Notes under the pieces: generated by a model
The model's database searches: none
Told to the model about the DNA's origin: nothing
What the model saw: the letters and a program-made list of their open reading frames with translations, nothing else
Assembly (NCBI GenBank): GCA_023055425.1
Contig: JALGPY010000008.1
Location: 8,628,501-8,692,500, forward strand
Reading direction: 5' to 3'
Source of the DNA: Linanthus parryae
Lineage: Eukaryota; Streptophyta; Magnoliopsida; Ericales; Polemoniaceae
DNA length: 64,000 nucleotides
Position numbers and translations under genes: made by a program
Shown here: positions 45,715-58,500 of the stretch, piece after piece
Layout: the number at the start of each line of letters is the position of its first letter
How positions within the stretch are numbered: position 1 is the stretch's first letter

Positions 45715-46087
45715 GTGTTAGCTTAGTGGTAAAGTATTTAAATTCCTTCTTCAAAAAAAAATTTTAAGTCCCGGCATGAAGTCTCGAGATTGAATCTCAC
45801 TATCTAAAAAGAATTTTTTTTACCAATACTCTACAATAATCTACCGCATCCAAACACAACAGCTTAAATGAGATTTCAAGCTCATACTCTCACTTATTTC
45901 AGATTATCCAAACGACCCTAATATTTTATGCATCTTCAATAACAAATGTGACCCCATGACTTAGCTTAATTTGTTTTTGCCCTAACTTTTACTTTGTTGC
46001 TAGTCGATTAAATTTAAAATTCCCAACTTTATCTTTTACCAGTTGGAAGTTGGATCTCAATAATTAATAATTAACATGCGAGGTGAT
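45715..46087 (+). mobile_element. SINE-like unit and its AT-rich tail, uninterrupted copy
   Basis: A-box-like TTAGCTTAGTGGTA and B-box-like GAGATTGAATCTC, then CTACAATAATCTACCGCATC as after the 8063 unit. Shows what followed the point at which block B was cut at 17314. Confidence 0.5.
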
Positions 46088-46129
46088 GTCACCTACTACC
46101 AGTTAAAAGAAATGGATGTTTTCTTTGTT

Positions 46130-47337
46130 AGTTTTGAGGGGAAAAACTTTCCTAACAAAGAGCCAAAAGATACAAACAAATACATCAAGTGCTCCATAAA
46201 AACCAAGGAGGGAAGCTATGTAGCCATTGTTTGAGAATAAGCTTCCTCTGGCTCTATTTGCTAACAAGTGGGCTGTGATATTTGTTACCCTTGGAGTCCA
46301 AGCAAGATCAACTGAAATAAAGTTTGAAGGAGAGGTTTAATTTCTGCGGGAACATCACCAGATCTTGAATAGTCTTCCACTGCTTGCCCATCCAGGAACC
46401 TTTGCAAATCTTCAATTATTTCTTTTGCGTTGCCTTCAAAGATTACCCTTTGCGCCCCCTACTTAGCCGCTTGATGCACCGAAGCAAGGAGTGCCTAAGC
46501 TTCTGCTTCCCTCGGTCCGCCTGTACAGTGGCTAGAGATTGCTCGAGATTCGAGGAGAAAACCCATGTGATCTCTCACAACTGTTCCAAGTCCAGTGTTC
46601 ATAATTTGGGGACAAAAGGAGCCGTCAAAGTTTACTTTGACTACACCTTGAGCCGGCTGCTGCCAAGCAGTGGCTAGTGACGCCGTCCCTTCTGCATTGA
46701 GGCGGCAAGCACCTGATTGGTCAAGTTCTTCCATTCTCCTTTCAATATCCCGGAAAATTTGTTGGTCGTCTTTCGGATCCCCTCTGAAGATATATAATTG
46801 CATTTCTGCAATGCCACACCTACTAAACAATGAAACAAATTCTTGACTTATCCCGTTCACTAGCACTTTCTAACAAGTTTGATAGCCAAGGTTTGAAGTC
46901 CCCACAGATTGAGAGCAACTCAATGTTGTATCCCATTGATGACCAATTTTTTTTTTTATTCTCTTACAGTGAGAAAAGAGATGGGGCTCAGTTTCATCAT
47001 GGTCACCACATAAAGCACAATAGTTGCTTACCGGAATATTTCTCCTTACCAAGTTAGAAGTAGTCGGGAGGATACCATGGTAAGTCCGCCAAATAAAGTG
47101 CAAGATTTTCTTCGGACCTTTTACCTTCCAAATCATTTCATAAAACTTTGACCACAGATTTGTGCTCGGCAGAATGCCATTCCGACCTGTGTTTCGAACG
47201 GCTAATTGATAGCCTGACCTTACTGTGTAGTTGTCCTTTTCCTTGTAGTGCCAGACAATTTTATCTGGTTTTGTGGGATGTTGCTTATATTGAGGAATTG
47301 ACACTACCATGCCCAAATATAGTACAACGTTGAGCAT
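46130..47337 (-). pseudogene. LINE ORF2 3' fragment, C' copy
   Basis: The minus strand shows DKIVWHYKEKDNYTVRSGYQ, WKVKGPKKILHFIWR and CALCGDHDETEPHLF (zf-RVT), then RNase H (VKVNFDGSFCPQ). Interrupted by frameshifts. Slightly better preserved than the C copy. Confidence 0.8.
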
Positions 47338-48296
47338 ATTTACAAACTACAAGTCGGGGGTAGCAAACATAGTCTAATTTATTTACTACACAATCACCTT
47401 GAATGATCATAGGGAAGCAGTACAAAGAGGCCGGCGACACTGCACCGCTGAACAAAATGCCCTCTGCATCCCTGATGAAGAAGTCTTTCAAGTCCTGGAT
47501 GCGGGTGATAGCATGTGTGTGACAAACGTAATACTTTGTTTATTAATTCTCCGCTCTTGAACGCGATATAATAAATTCAACAACAGAAGGTCAAATACTC
47601 AAATTGATTTAAAATGCGGAAGCACCAAAACTAGAGGCAATTTTGAGCATCGGGCAAAGAAAATATGGATGTTTAAGAAACCCTATATCGTTTGAGGTTT
47701 CTTACACATTAAAACCGTAAAGGTGAGGTTTCCTTCAGCCCGAACACTCAGAAACACCTCCTTTCCAACTTGAGGTCTCAAAGCATGGAATGTCAAGTAT
47801 TTTTTAAGGCTAAGATTGCCTATGTTGCTTCATTTTTCTTGAACAATAATATTCAGGATAAGTGTACTTCCCTCTAAGAGAACACATATATTAGCGTGCA
47901 TGTGCATGAATACGGAGATTCAAGTAGACACATCTGTAAGGGCAAGAAGCTTTTGTAAACTATTTCGAGGAACATAAAGTGCGATGTTAGACTATTAGGA
48001 GTTAAGTTATCAGATGTGGCATCTTTTATAAATGTTTTGCCAGACAATAAGAACAAGCTCAGTTTCTTAATATAGCCTTGCAATGTACTGGAGATATGTC
48101 GTGTCCAAGCTATATTTGGATTCTTTTTATAAAGCTATATGACGTGGTCATTTTTTCCAAAATTACCGTAAAAGATTAGAATAATTTTCCACTTGTGAAC
48201 CCACCTGTCCCTATGTGCATCCACAATAAGTGCCATGTCATGCATCGATTAAAGTCTATACTAAAAATAGCTTAATTGGGTAAAGAAAAAACAACT
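47338..48296 (+). other. Exon-like fragment copy and upstream DNA of CRP7
   Basis: 47338-47520 repeats the minus-strand KDFFIRDAEG fragment. The rest is AT-rich and matches the CRP4 upstream DNA. No gene. Confidence 0.5.
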
Positions 48297-48332
48297 CTTT
48301 CCAAATGTCTCACGTAATCCCTTAATATAAAA
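48297..48332 (+). promoter_or_regulatory. CRP7 promoter: conserved box and TATA
   Basis: CTTTCCAAATGTCTCAC at 48297-48313, ATATAAAA at 48325-48332, ATG at 48437. Confidence 0.6.
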
Positions 48333-48436
48333 GGCTTTGAAGGCGGAGAGTACATCTTCGTCCCACATTTTTCACTATCAAGTAATACTTGCAGTACACT
48401 GTTACGTGGTTATCTGTATTGTGTGAGATTGAAAAA

Positions 48437-48803
48437 ATGGTGATGAAGAGGTCAACCGCACTTTCTCTGATTTGTTTCACTATTGCTTTTAGTATGTTCG
48501 TCTTTTCAAGGTAAAATTTTCTTCTAGCGCTGTCTCTTAACTTTCCTTGATCTTCTAATAAGGCGATCGCAAGCTTATTTTACTTATGTTCTATTTTGCA
48601 GGGCTCAACAATCCAAATATTGCCCATACAGTTTGACAAGGGCAGGTCCCTGTCCACCCGCAGAGGGTTCCTTCAGTGGTTGTTTTTACGAAGTGGACGC
48701 CGCATGTGGAGCGAGTGCCATGACAACGGATTGCTCTCCATGCGTTGCTAGTGGAAACTCACATACTTGTACTTGCAAAGTTATTTGTGGCACATGTTCT
48801 TGA
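48437..48803 (+). CDS. CRP7: type II secreted ten-cysteine peptide
   Basis: Exons 48437-48510 and 48602-48803, 91-bp intron, 91 residues, all ten cysteines. The mature part begins AQQSKYCPYSLTRAGPC, as in CRP4. Before the third cysteine it reads AEGSFSGC, as in CRP2, CRP3 and CRP6, where CRP4 reads ADGPFSGC. Either CRP4 changed at two adjacent codons or CRP7 received a short patch by gene conversion. A hAT-like element lies about 400 bp downstream. Confidence 0.85.
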
Positions 48804-49208
48804 AAAGTAGTCAAACTTTATTTGTTTGATGCTTTGAACGGTCATTTACAGTTAAGATTATGAAATTTTATGTGATAATATCGACGTGTTTCTGCTATTT
48901 AATTTGTTTGGAGTGTCTTTTAGTTTGCCATTATTTTCCTCTTTTTTATTTATTTTCCTTTTTTGAGATAGTAGTGGGTATTTTTTCTTTTTCCGGAGAC
49001 ATACAATACAACAACCTAACTAGTACACGGAGACTAAAACACATAGACGTAGAGTATTTTTCTTGAAGAGAATATTGATAAAGTACATGGTTATAAGCAT
49101 TAATTACTAGATGAAATGTGTTAAAGGTATGAGGGTAAAATGGTCATTTACCATGATGGTAGTTAGAGGCTGTTAGAGCTGTCAAATGAGAAAGTTGTGT
49201 CAATTCAA

Positions 49209-50187
49209 GGGTGCTGATAATTACAACACAATAATTATTAGTTACAGCACAATATTTTGTCATTAGACTCTTTTGCCCCTACAACTCCTAATTGCCAATA
49301 ACAATTTATAATGAGACGATCAAATGTGTCTTTATCTCCCGATCTGCTAGTAGAACAAGAAGACTTCAATATTTGAGAATAAAATGAAAAAGACAAGATG
49401 AGTTAATCATGTACAAGTTCATCCCCATCAGCCTGAACCAGCAGCTTGAGTTGCATCCTGATTCGACTTTAAATTTCTTCCTTTCTTCATTTTATCTCTC
49501 ACTCTGTTAGATCGTCAACTCTCTGATTTGGTCCAATTTGGAGCTCAAATCAATCAACAACAGAAATCAACAATAGCATAGCAGTCGACCAAATCAACAG
49601 GAATCCTTCCATTTAGAACCTAAAACCCCAAATCACTACAATCGAGGTTTCACTGAACCCTAAAACACTTAGTCGAATTGAAGAATATATCTCGCATAGA
49701 TCGATGAGAGACAAAGAAGAGGAACAACAAGATCGGAACATCGACAGACTCCATTTGAATCTGGGTTTTGAGCGTCCTCTTCACAAAGTCGAATAAAAAG
49801 GAGAACGTGGTGGTGCTCTGCGCTCGGTTGCGGTGGTTCAATCTGATACTCGGTTGACGGTTATTGAATCAATCTGAGATTCAGCTTGTGGATATTGAAT
49901 CAGTTGGAGGATACATCCATGGTGGGCAGGTCGTGGTTGTCGCGTGGTGGTTGTTCTCGGCTAGAGCGAGAAAGAACATACGTCACGGTGGCGGTGAGGA
50001 GATGAACAGAGAACAGAGGTGGAGATGAAGAGAGATCCACATGTGGGCGGTGGTTAAGTTTGTGTTGAGAGAGATTACTGTGAATCTACTGCGTAAGGAA
50101 TAACTAAAGTATGAAGGGGTACTATTGTATTTTCGAAAGTTAATTGTGCTGTAACTAGTAATTCTTGTGCTGTAATTATCACCACCC
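49209..50187. mobile_element. Non-autonomous hAT-like DNA transposon
   Basis: 979 bp. Terminal inverted repeats GGGTGCTGATAATTACA and, at the right, the complement of GGGTGGTGATAATTACA; the similarity extends about 60 bp inward. Flanked by 8-bp duplications CAATTCAA (49201-49208 and 50188-50195). The matching flank of CRP6 (near 45030) has one copy of that site and no element. No transposase frame. hAT assignment rests on the 8-bp duplication. Confidence 0.85.
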
Positions 50188-50214
50188 CAATTCAATTGTA
50201 ACATTTTCCTTCAG

Positions 50215-50980
50215 AGATGGTAATATATAGAGATGTCTACCTTATCTTCCTATTCTTCTACTTGTTCCTATTCTTCTACTTGCTTGCTATTTTTACACCT
50301 TCTGTTCTTCTTCAAGTTAAAACTACTGCATCTGCTATGGAACTGTGGAATAATCTACGTTACGTTCAGCATAATCTACGTGCCTCTGATGTGTATAATC
50401 TATGTTATGTTCACGAAACTTAGTGCCTGATGTGTATAATCTACGTTATGTTTAGCATAATTTGAATAATTAAGTAGCCCGCTCAATCTGTTAATGAGTT
50501 CTTGACCTCTCTCAAGAACATTACAGATCAATTAGCACTCATTCGCACTCTCAAGAACCTTTCTCAAGACTGTGTGTTGGTGCTGTATTTATTGAGATTT
50601 GTTGGCTTTGAGTCCACAGAGACACCAGGTTTATTCGCACTACAAGGCGGACGAGCGGTTGATATATGGAGATTGTTGACTATCTTGGCAATAGGTTCAG
50701 GTTCCTGAAAATCTGGGGTACTCTGGGTTGTTTCAAAATTGCTGCGTTGCAACTTGTTTCTGGATGAATTGTTGGCTTGGCAGAGCAAATGACAGTCGTG
50801 CTTGCGGGGGTTTAGGAGGATGTGTGTCTGCTTGTTGTGTAACACAGCAAGATTGTCCAAAAAATTTCTCGAGTTTGCTTCAGGACCCAACTCAAAGTGC
50901 TCAAAACCAGATTAAAAGTCATCAGGACCCAAGTCGAAAATATATAGAAGCTGCTGGTGAAGGAAGGCCAAGAAAATGAT
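50215..50980 (+). mobile_element. Copia gag remnant
   Basis: Frames read TASAMELWNNL and SVNEFLTSLKNITDQLALI, both in the style of Copia Gag. They are interrupted by stops and followed by unrecognised sequence. No LTR or pol seen. Confidence 0.4.
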
Positions 50981-51879
50981 TTGGCAAGGGTTGCCAAATC
51001 ATACTCTTTGGGTAATCACATATTCACCTTTCAAGGCGGCGGCTATGTTTTGGGTGTAAGATTTGGAGGAGGTACAGGATGAATTACCTCGGGTAGGGCT
51101 CGTCGGAGCATCGTCTACATAAGGTGCTAAATATCCAACACCAAAAGATCTCAAGTAGAAGTCACAACCAATCCGCAACAAATGAAAACTATAAATTCAG
51201 TCAAAAGCATTTACGAAATTCCATTGCCTCAGTTACTGGAAATGTCATCCCATCAGCATTCATTACGTGGTTCATTCGCTAAGTTGCAAATAAGGGAAAA
51301 TATAAAATACTTTGTAGTGCAAATCAACATCACGCCACTAAAAAAATTCTGAGACGTCAATCCGCTGAGCTCATCATAGATTTTTGAGGATGTATTGTGC
51401 TAGAAGAGCAAGCTAGTACTACCGTCAAACCGATTGAAGATCACCTCCAAACTATGGCTCCGCATTCGGTAGCAAACAAGTAGCACAGACATAATACTTA
51501 GAGAGACTGAGACTATCCGGGTAGACGAAACACGATAAAATTGACGATTAAGACATCATTGGCAAAAGATAAAATAAATTAAATGTGCAACGAACATTCA
51601 ATTTGTCAATTACAAAAAGAGTGTTTTAAACATGATAATTTTCATGGAGTTCGATTCAACAACTTGATGTAAGATGTTATTTGACAAACAAGAAATACTG
51701 ATACATTTGGTCAGTAATCAAAACTAGGGAATACAAAGGTACACCCTACGCTATCCTTTCATCTCCTATTTTGTCTTTTGTTCATCATCTGTCATGTTAT
51801 CCCCCTGCCCCGCTCTTCGCGGGGAAAATCAAAAAAGCGGACGCTTCCATGGAGTCCTTGTTTTCTGACCATCATGGGA
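50981..51879. other. Unrecognised intergenic DNA
   Basis: No domain-bearing frame. A short GC hairpin (CCCCGC..GCGGGG) is at about 51808-51824. Confidence 0.4.
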
Positions 51880-52880
51880 ACCAGCAATGCTAAGTCCATC
51901 ATCAGTCACTGGAAAAGCTAAGTCCATTCGTAAGTTAATGGCAAAGCTAATCCCATTCGCAGCCAATGAAAAAATTAAATTCATTCGCAGCTAATGGTAA
52001 AATTTAAGCCCATCGCAGAAAAATGGCAAAATAAATGCCACATTTTAAAAAATGACAATGAATAATGCCATTTGTAGAGAATGAAAAAGAGTAAGGCCAC
52101 TTTTTTGAAAAATGTGACGGCAATAAACTCTATTCGCAAAAAAGTGGTAAAAAATTAAGGACATATAAATCCATGCATAGTGAATGGAAAAAGTAAGGAC
52201 ATCTTTTGAAAATGAGGCTATAATTAAGTCCAATCATTGTCATATAAATGAAGCCCATCGCAGTACATGCAACCCAACCCGAAACAGCAAATAGAACCAG
52301 GCCCATCGCATCACATGACACCAACATCTTCGCAACATATCACTAACCTCATCGCAGTACATGACAACAAGCCCATCACAGTCAATGGCACCAACCCCAT
52401 TGCAGCTTATGACACCAAGCTCAACGCAAGGCATGCCACTGGGCCTATCACAGCATATGGCACCAAGCCATCATGATATATGGCAAGGGTAAGACCGTTC
52501 GCAGTAGAGAGCGATGGCCTAAGGCCATTCGTTGTTGATGGCTATAATAAGGCCGCTTACTAAGACCATAATAAAGGTAATTTGGCGAGGTGGTAATAAT
52601 AAAATTTATTCATAAGTTAATAGCAAAGCTAAAAGTCCAGATGTTCATTGATAAATTCCATTCACAGTTAATGGTACAACTTAAAAGTCCATCATAAATA
52701 TGACGTCCCAAAACCCATTAACAAATAATAGTAGAAACTAAAAAGTCCATCGCAACTATGGCGTCCCAAATCTCATTCTCATTTAATGGTAAAAGCTAAA
52801 AAGTTCTTCGCAACTATGGCATCGGAAAACTCATTCACAGTTAATGATAAAAGTTTAAAAGTCCATCGCAGCGAAGACAG
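51880..52880. repeat. Degenerate minisatellite, about 33-37 bp and 66-68 bp units
   Basis: Variants of AAGCTAAGTCCATTCGCAG-TTAATGG recur across about 1 kb. Towards the right (52660-52870) they form a longer unit that alternates with GCAACTATGGCGTCCCAAA. Units are diverged, with indels, so the array is old. The open frames inside it are by-products of the repeat. Confidence 0.7.
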
Positions 52881-54021
52881 TCAGATGCGTTCCAAACGAA
52901 TATCATATCCGATACTTATCAAATAGAATCCACTGGATATACTCTTTTTCCTCAGTCATTGATTTTGTCGCAGTAAATTTTCATGACAGGGTTTAACGAG
53001 ACATCATAAGTGGTAGATATTCAAAAGGGGATTATTTTGAAATTTGGGTTACTTTATTTGGGAAATATTCACCACATTTTATAAGTCCACGTGTATATTG
53101 TTATTGGCCCGTTAGCCCACCCTAATTCTTATATAAGGATATCTAAGGTTGGAGAATATATACATATCAAAACAAATCAATCAGATTTTATATAAGAGAT
53201 AAAATATTGTTTAACTGTATCCATTAGAATGAAACTGGATCAAACACAAAAGTTGTACCTGATTCAAAATAATTAGAAAACAAAGAACATGAGAAAAAAA
53301 AGGCTAGCTTTACACTTCAAGAACACATAAAGAAAGACGTCATTGTCTCTCATATATACATGTCTAGTGATTGTTTAATTTAGAAAATTATATAAATAAA
53401 ATAATAATATTTAGAAATAATATTATGAGCGACAATTACGAAGTTTTATTAGGCATGTTTACATTCTAAATTGTGGAGGGTATGAAGTATAAAACAAATG
53501 GTAAAACATTCTAATTTCAAAATAGCGATGAACTAAATACAAAATCAATAATTTGGAGAGAGATATATGTAATCGTGAATTATTGACTTTTCTTTCCAAG
53601 TGAATTTAGTTTTTACAGATTTTTTTTAGAATTTGTTTTAGAGCTATATGTGGGATATATGGAATTTACGAGATAATGAATTATTTGATTGGGTTTTAAT
53701 GTATGCTAATTTCATTTCAACAAAGAATTTTCATATGCAAGTGTACATATATTTATTTTTATTTTATTTATTTATTCTAAAGTTTTCAAATATTTTCTCA
53801 TATTAAAACGTCGATTGAAAATTTATATGATAATAATATGTTTTTATCTTTAATTTATTTGTTGTTTTATAAATTCAGTTAGTATATAAATTATAAATAG
53901 CTCCAAGGAAACATTTTTTATCGGTTTATTTTTTTAAATTCACATGTTTTTTCATTTATTTAATCCATGTATATATTTTAATACATGTAAATAAATAAAT
54001 AAATAAAAATAAATAATATGT
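52881..54021. other. AT-rich DNA, nothing recognised
   Basis: Very AT-rich with long T and A runs. No gene, repeat or inverted repeat was supported. Confidence 0.5.
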
Positions 54022-54093
54022 GATTGAAACGAAAGTTTCTTCTCTAGAAAGAGAAACAGAGAGTAAACCCTAATCCTAAAACTGTGAGAAACC

Positions 54094-54824
54094 ATGAGAG
54101 ACGACAAGAAACATGAAGGCAGGGAGCTTCCAAGGCGTATGGCAGAAGAGGAAGAGATAATAGTGGAGTTTGAGGAGTATTGCATCCAGTCGGAAAAGGA
54201 ATTCACTAACTGTCTAGCCGGGAAGTTTCTGGGAACAAAGATCATCAATGGCGATGCCATGGTCCAGTTCTTTCAGAGAATATGGATCGATGGAGCAGGG
54301 ATCAATTTCTTCGAAGTAAAACCAATAAACACCTTTATCATCTGGTTCCCAAACAAGGCCACGATGAAAAGGGTGCATAGGGGAGGACCATGGTCGTTTG
54401 AGGGCCTGATCCTTATACTACAACACTGGGAGTTAGGCTCGGATATTGAAGAAGTTGTTTTCAATACAATGGATGTTTGGAACCAAGTGCTTCAACTTCC
54501 AATCCACCTAGTGAAAGAGCAATCCGGCAAGAAGTTGTTAATGCAATTGGGGAAGTGATTGGATCGGATCGTAAACCTTATTATGAGGATGGATCTAATT
54601 ACGTACGCGTCCGCACTCGCATTCGATGTGATAAACCGATTCGTAGAGGTGTATTCATAATTACAAATCAAGGGAGGAGCTGGCTCGACTTTCGTTATAA
54701 ACGAGTACCAAGAGTTTGCGTTTGGTGCGACAGTTTAGAGCATACAATTAGTGAATGTTCGATAAGGCAACAGAAACTGAACGAAGGAGAGGACCCAGGG
54801 TATGGAACTTGGCTGCTATACTAG
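54094..54824 (+). pseudogene. LINE-2 ORF1 (DUF4283, zinc knuckle), frameshifted
   Basis: Begins MRDDKKHEGRELPRRM. The DUF4283 region reads NCLAGKFLGTKIING and RGGPWSFEGLILIL. A frameshift near 54500 moves to a second frame with RVRTRIRCDKPIRRG and an intact knuckle CVWCDSLEHTISEC, ending at a stop at 54824. Beyond it a basic and acidic linker runs on with stops. Confidence 0.8.
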
Positions 54825-55544
54825 CCTCCGGTTAAGAAGAAGGAGCCGGATCCACGCAGAGGAAACGGAAAGGAAGACCAAGAAAAGAAGAACGACCGGG
54901 CAGAAGGTCAAGTGATAGATGAAAGTGACAAGAACACAATGGCAGAGGAACATCAAAGGGATTCGCAATCGGAGAAGCCCATGGAGGTGGAAAAACCAAA
55001 CCATGAGGAAGGTGAAGAGATGAACCTCGATGAAGCAGAGATCAGTTAGAAACAGGATGAAAAAACACACGAGAGACCAAACAATGGCGAACCGGTGTAA
55101 GAAGCGATAACAGAAGATCAGGGGAAATTCGGAGACAAAGTCAGTGAAGTTCCAAAGACAATACAAACAGCAGGGGCCCCTAGTGGAGTTGCACCAATCA
55201 TCAACAATATAGAATCTGCGAATAGCAAGCAGGGGGAGGACATCATGCAGACTTTGGAAATTCCGAAGATTAATACGGGGATGAATTGGAAGATGCAGCA
55301 AGGAAAGCGATGCAAACCAAGGATAAAGCACCCCACTCTCTGTAGCGTAAATTCGGCGATCAATTCAACTTCAGCCCCCTCCAAACACTGTCAGCAGGTC
55401 GAAAGGGGGACAAAAAAGTCGGGCTGTCAATCTTGAAAAGAAACTCTTGTCAGCAGTGACCTCAAAAAGCAGTGGGGATGAAAGCTTCCCAACAAAAAAT
55501 ATTGTGACAATGGCGGCGCCTGCTAGTCAGGGCAGCCGAGCACA

Positions 55545-58500
55545 ATGAGTCTTGTAAGCTGGAACGTGCGTGGGTTAAGGAAGCCACGCGCGGTCCGAGC
55601 TTTGAAAGAGAAGTTGAGGCTCTTATCCCCAAATATAGTCTTTTGATGGAGACTAAGCTCAACAAGTATGAGATGGAAAAGGTTCGTGAAAAGGTTAAGT
55701 ATGCAAATGGAGTTTATGCAGAGGCTCAAGATCGAAAAGGGGGACTAGCACTACTTTGGGATTCCAAGTTAAAAGTTAAGATTTTCAAATTTTCTTATCA
55801 CCATATTGATTCCTATGTAGAGGAAGAAAGTGGATTTAAGTGGAAGCTCACAGGCTTCTATGGTGATCATGCAAGAGAACAGCGATACAATTCGTGGGAA
55901 TTGCTGAGGAGAATAGCACCAAAGGATGACATGCCATGGTGTATATGTGGAGATTTCAACGAAATTAGATCAAACAGTGAGAAAGAAGGAGGAAGGGAAC
56001 GTCAGTATAGCCAAATGCAAGCTTTTAATTCAGTTCTCAAAGATCTAAGCCTAATCGATCTAGGATTTTCAGGACCGGAATTCACTTCGTCTAACAACCA
56101 AGAAGAGAAATCACATATTAGAGTACGACTCGACAGGGTTGTGGCTAATAACGAATAGATGTCAAAATTTCAAGGCGCGCGGGTGACCCATAAGACAGGG
56201 TTGCGGTCGGATCACAGACCGTTGCTTCTTAAATGGGACGCTAAAGGATCAACTAGTAACAAAAGGAGGAGGTTCCACTACGAAAAGATGTGGAAACTAC
56301 ACGGAGATTTTGCCGACACAGTTGCTAGTTGCTGGGAGATGGAAGGAGGAAGTAACCTGAATCACAAACTGCAAAAGCTTGCTGGGGATTGCAGGAACTG
56401 GAATAAAGTTACTTTTGGTAATGTGAAGAACCAAATAAAAGCTCTCTGTGAGAGGAAGAATCTTCTAGAGAACAGTGCGCAGACAAGACAGGTTAGAGAG
56501 GAGATAGAGCAACTGTCGGATAAATACGATGAGCTGCTGCGGAAGGAGGAGGTGATGTGGGCCCAATGAGCTCGGTCAGATTGGCTGAAATATGGGGACA
56601 AAAAAACCAAATTTTCACAGGTAAAGCCACAATTAGGAGGTATAGGGAATGGTTTTCGAGGTTTGGAAAACGAAGACGGGAGATGGGTAGAATATGATAC
56701 TGAGGTTACAAGTTGTTTGGAACGACACTTTCAATCAATCTTCAAGTCAGGTAACCCAAGTGTGGATGACATCAGTACTATTCTCAATCATATGGAGCCG
56801 AACTCTATTTCAATGGATTCTGATAATTTTCTAGACAGGGACTTCACGGAGCAGGAAGTCACACATGTGCTGTTCCAAATGATTCTGGATAAAGCACCAG
56901 GAAAGGACGGCTTTTCTGCTGGTTTTTACCGAAAGCACTGGAGTACAGTAGGTGCAGACACGGTTAAAACGTGCTTTGAGATTTTGAACAATGATAAAAG
57001 TCTAGGCTGTTTTAATCACACAGTATTGGCGCTAATTCCCAAAGTTAAACTGCCACGGAAACCGGTCGACTACCGCTCTATCAGTCTATGCTGATCAGTT
57101 TTTTACAAAATTGTGGCTAAAGTTGTAGCCAACAGAATTAAAAACATGTTGGATGATAAAGTTTCTGAAAAATATGTCGGTATTCGTTCCATGTCGACTG
57201 ATTACGGACAACATTCACACGGTTTTCGAGGTTATTCACTCACTGAAGACTAGGAAGAATGGGGCTTCCTAAAAGAAACCCTCACGAAGTTTGGGTTCGG
57301 TTAACTACTTTCAATTATTATGCGGTGTGTCACAACTGCGCAGTATGAATTTGTTTGTGACGGTACTCTCACCGGGAAAGTTGTTCCCGAAAGGGGATTG
57401 AGGCAGGGCTGCCCTCTTTCCCCTTACCTGTTGATGCTTTGTTCCGAAGCATTATCGAGTGCTGTCAATTGTGCAATTAGGGATAGAAGCCTAGCAGGAG
57501 TGACAACATCTCGGGGAGGACCAGTGGTCTCCCATCTATTTTTCGCTGATGATTCAATATTCTTTTTACAGGCTACAATACAAGAAATCACAAAACTACA
57601 AGCAATCTTTGACTCCTATTGCAAAGCCTCGGGCCAGCTCATCAATTTTGAGAAGTCTGCGATCGTCTTTTCCCCAAATGTGACGGATGCGGTCAGGAAC
57701 GACATAAAGCAATTGTGTGGAGTGCCGGTAACTGATAAACATGAGAAATACCTGGGGTTATCAACGATAATCGGTAAACAGAAATTTACTACTTTCTCCT
57801 ATATTCTTGATAGAATTGACAGCAAATTAAAAGGTTGGAAAGAAAAGTCCTTGTCGATTGGAGGTAAATAAATCCTTATTAAAGTTGTAGCAAATGCTAT
57901 TCCTAGCTATGTGATGTTGTGTTTTAAACTGCAGGAAGGCGTTTGTGATAAAATTGAAGGAAAATTAGACAATTTTGGTGGAGTAACTCGAAGAAGGAGA
58001 GAGGAGTTAATTGGCTGCCTTGGAATAAGATGCAACATACAAGAGATAGCGGGGGTTTGGCTTTTCGTGATTTTCAAGTATTCAATCAAGCAATGCTAGC
58101 CAAGCAAGCATGGCAGATTCCAGATAAACCCCAATCTCTAATGAGCAGAGTATTCACAGCAAAATATTTTGCAAATAGTGACTTCTGGACGGCTAAGGAA
58201 GGAAACATACCGAGCTACGCCTGGCGAAGCATATTGTTTGGAAGAAAGCTGATAGCAAAAGGGAGCCGGTGGCAGATCGGAGATGGCAAAACGGCGTACA
58301 TGAACTCCCGCTGTATTAGACGAGAACCTACCTTCAAATTAATCACAAAAAACAGCATGATTAATTATATGAAGGTAGCTGAGTTTATCAATCATGAGAC
58401 AAGAACTTGGAACCAAAACAAGCTTCAGGAGTACCTTTTTGAAGTGGATTGTCAGGAAATTGCACCGATCCCTCTTCCACAAAAACAAACAGCAGACAAA

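Larger units (their letters stand above)
30782..45806 (+). repeat. Segmental duplication block B' (CRP5 and CRP6)
   Basis: Near-identical to 5034-17311 once the Copia here and the LINE there are removed. Confidence 0.92.
46088..49266 (+). repeat. Segmental duplication block C' (CRP7)
   Basis: Matches 27612-30778 and continues through the complete transposon that is truncated there. Confidence 0.9.

Noticed and set aside
52240..52476. Open frames within the minisatellite
   Set aside because: Repeat-generated; not conserved between units and without domains.
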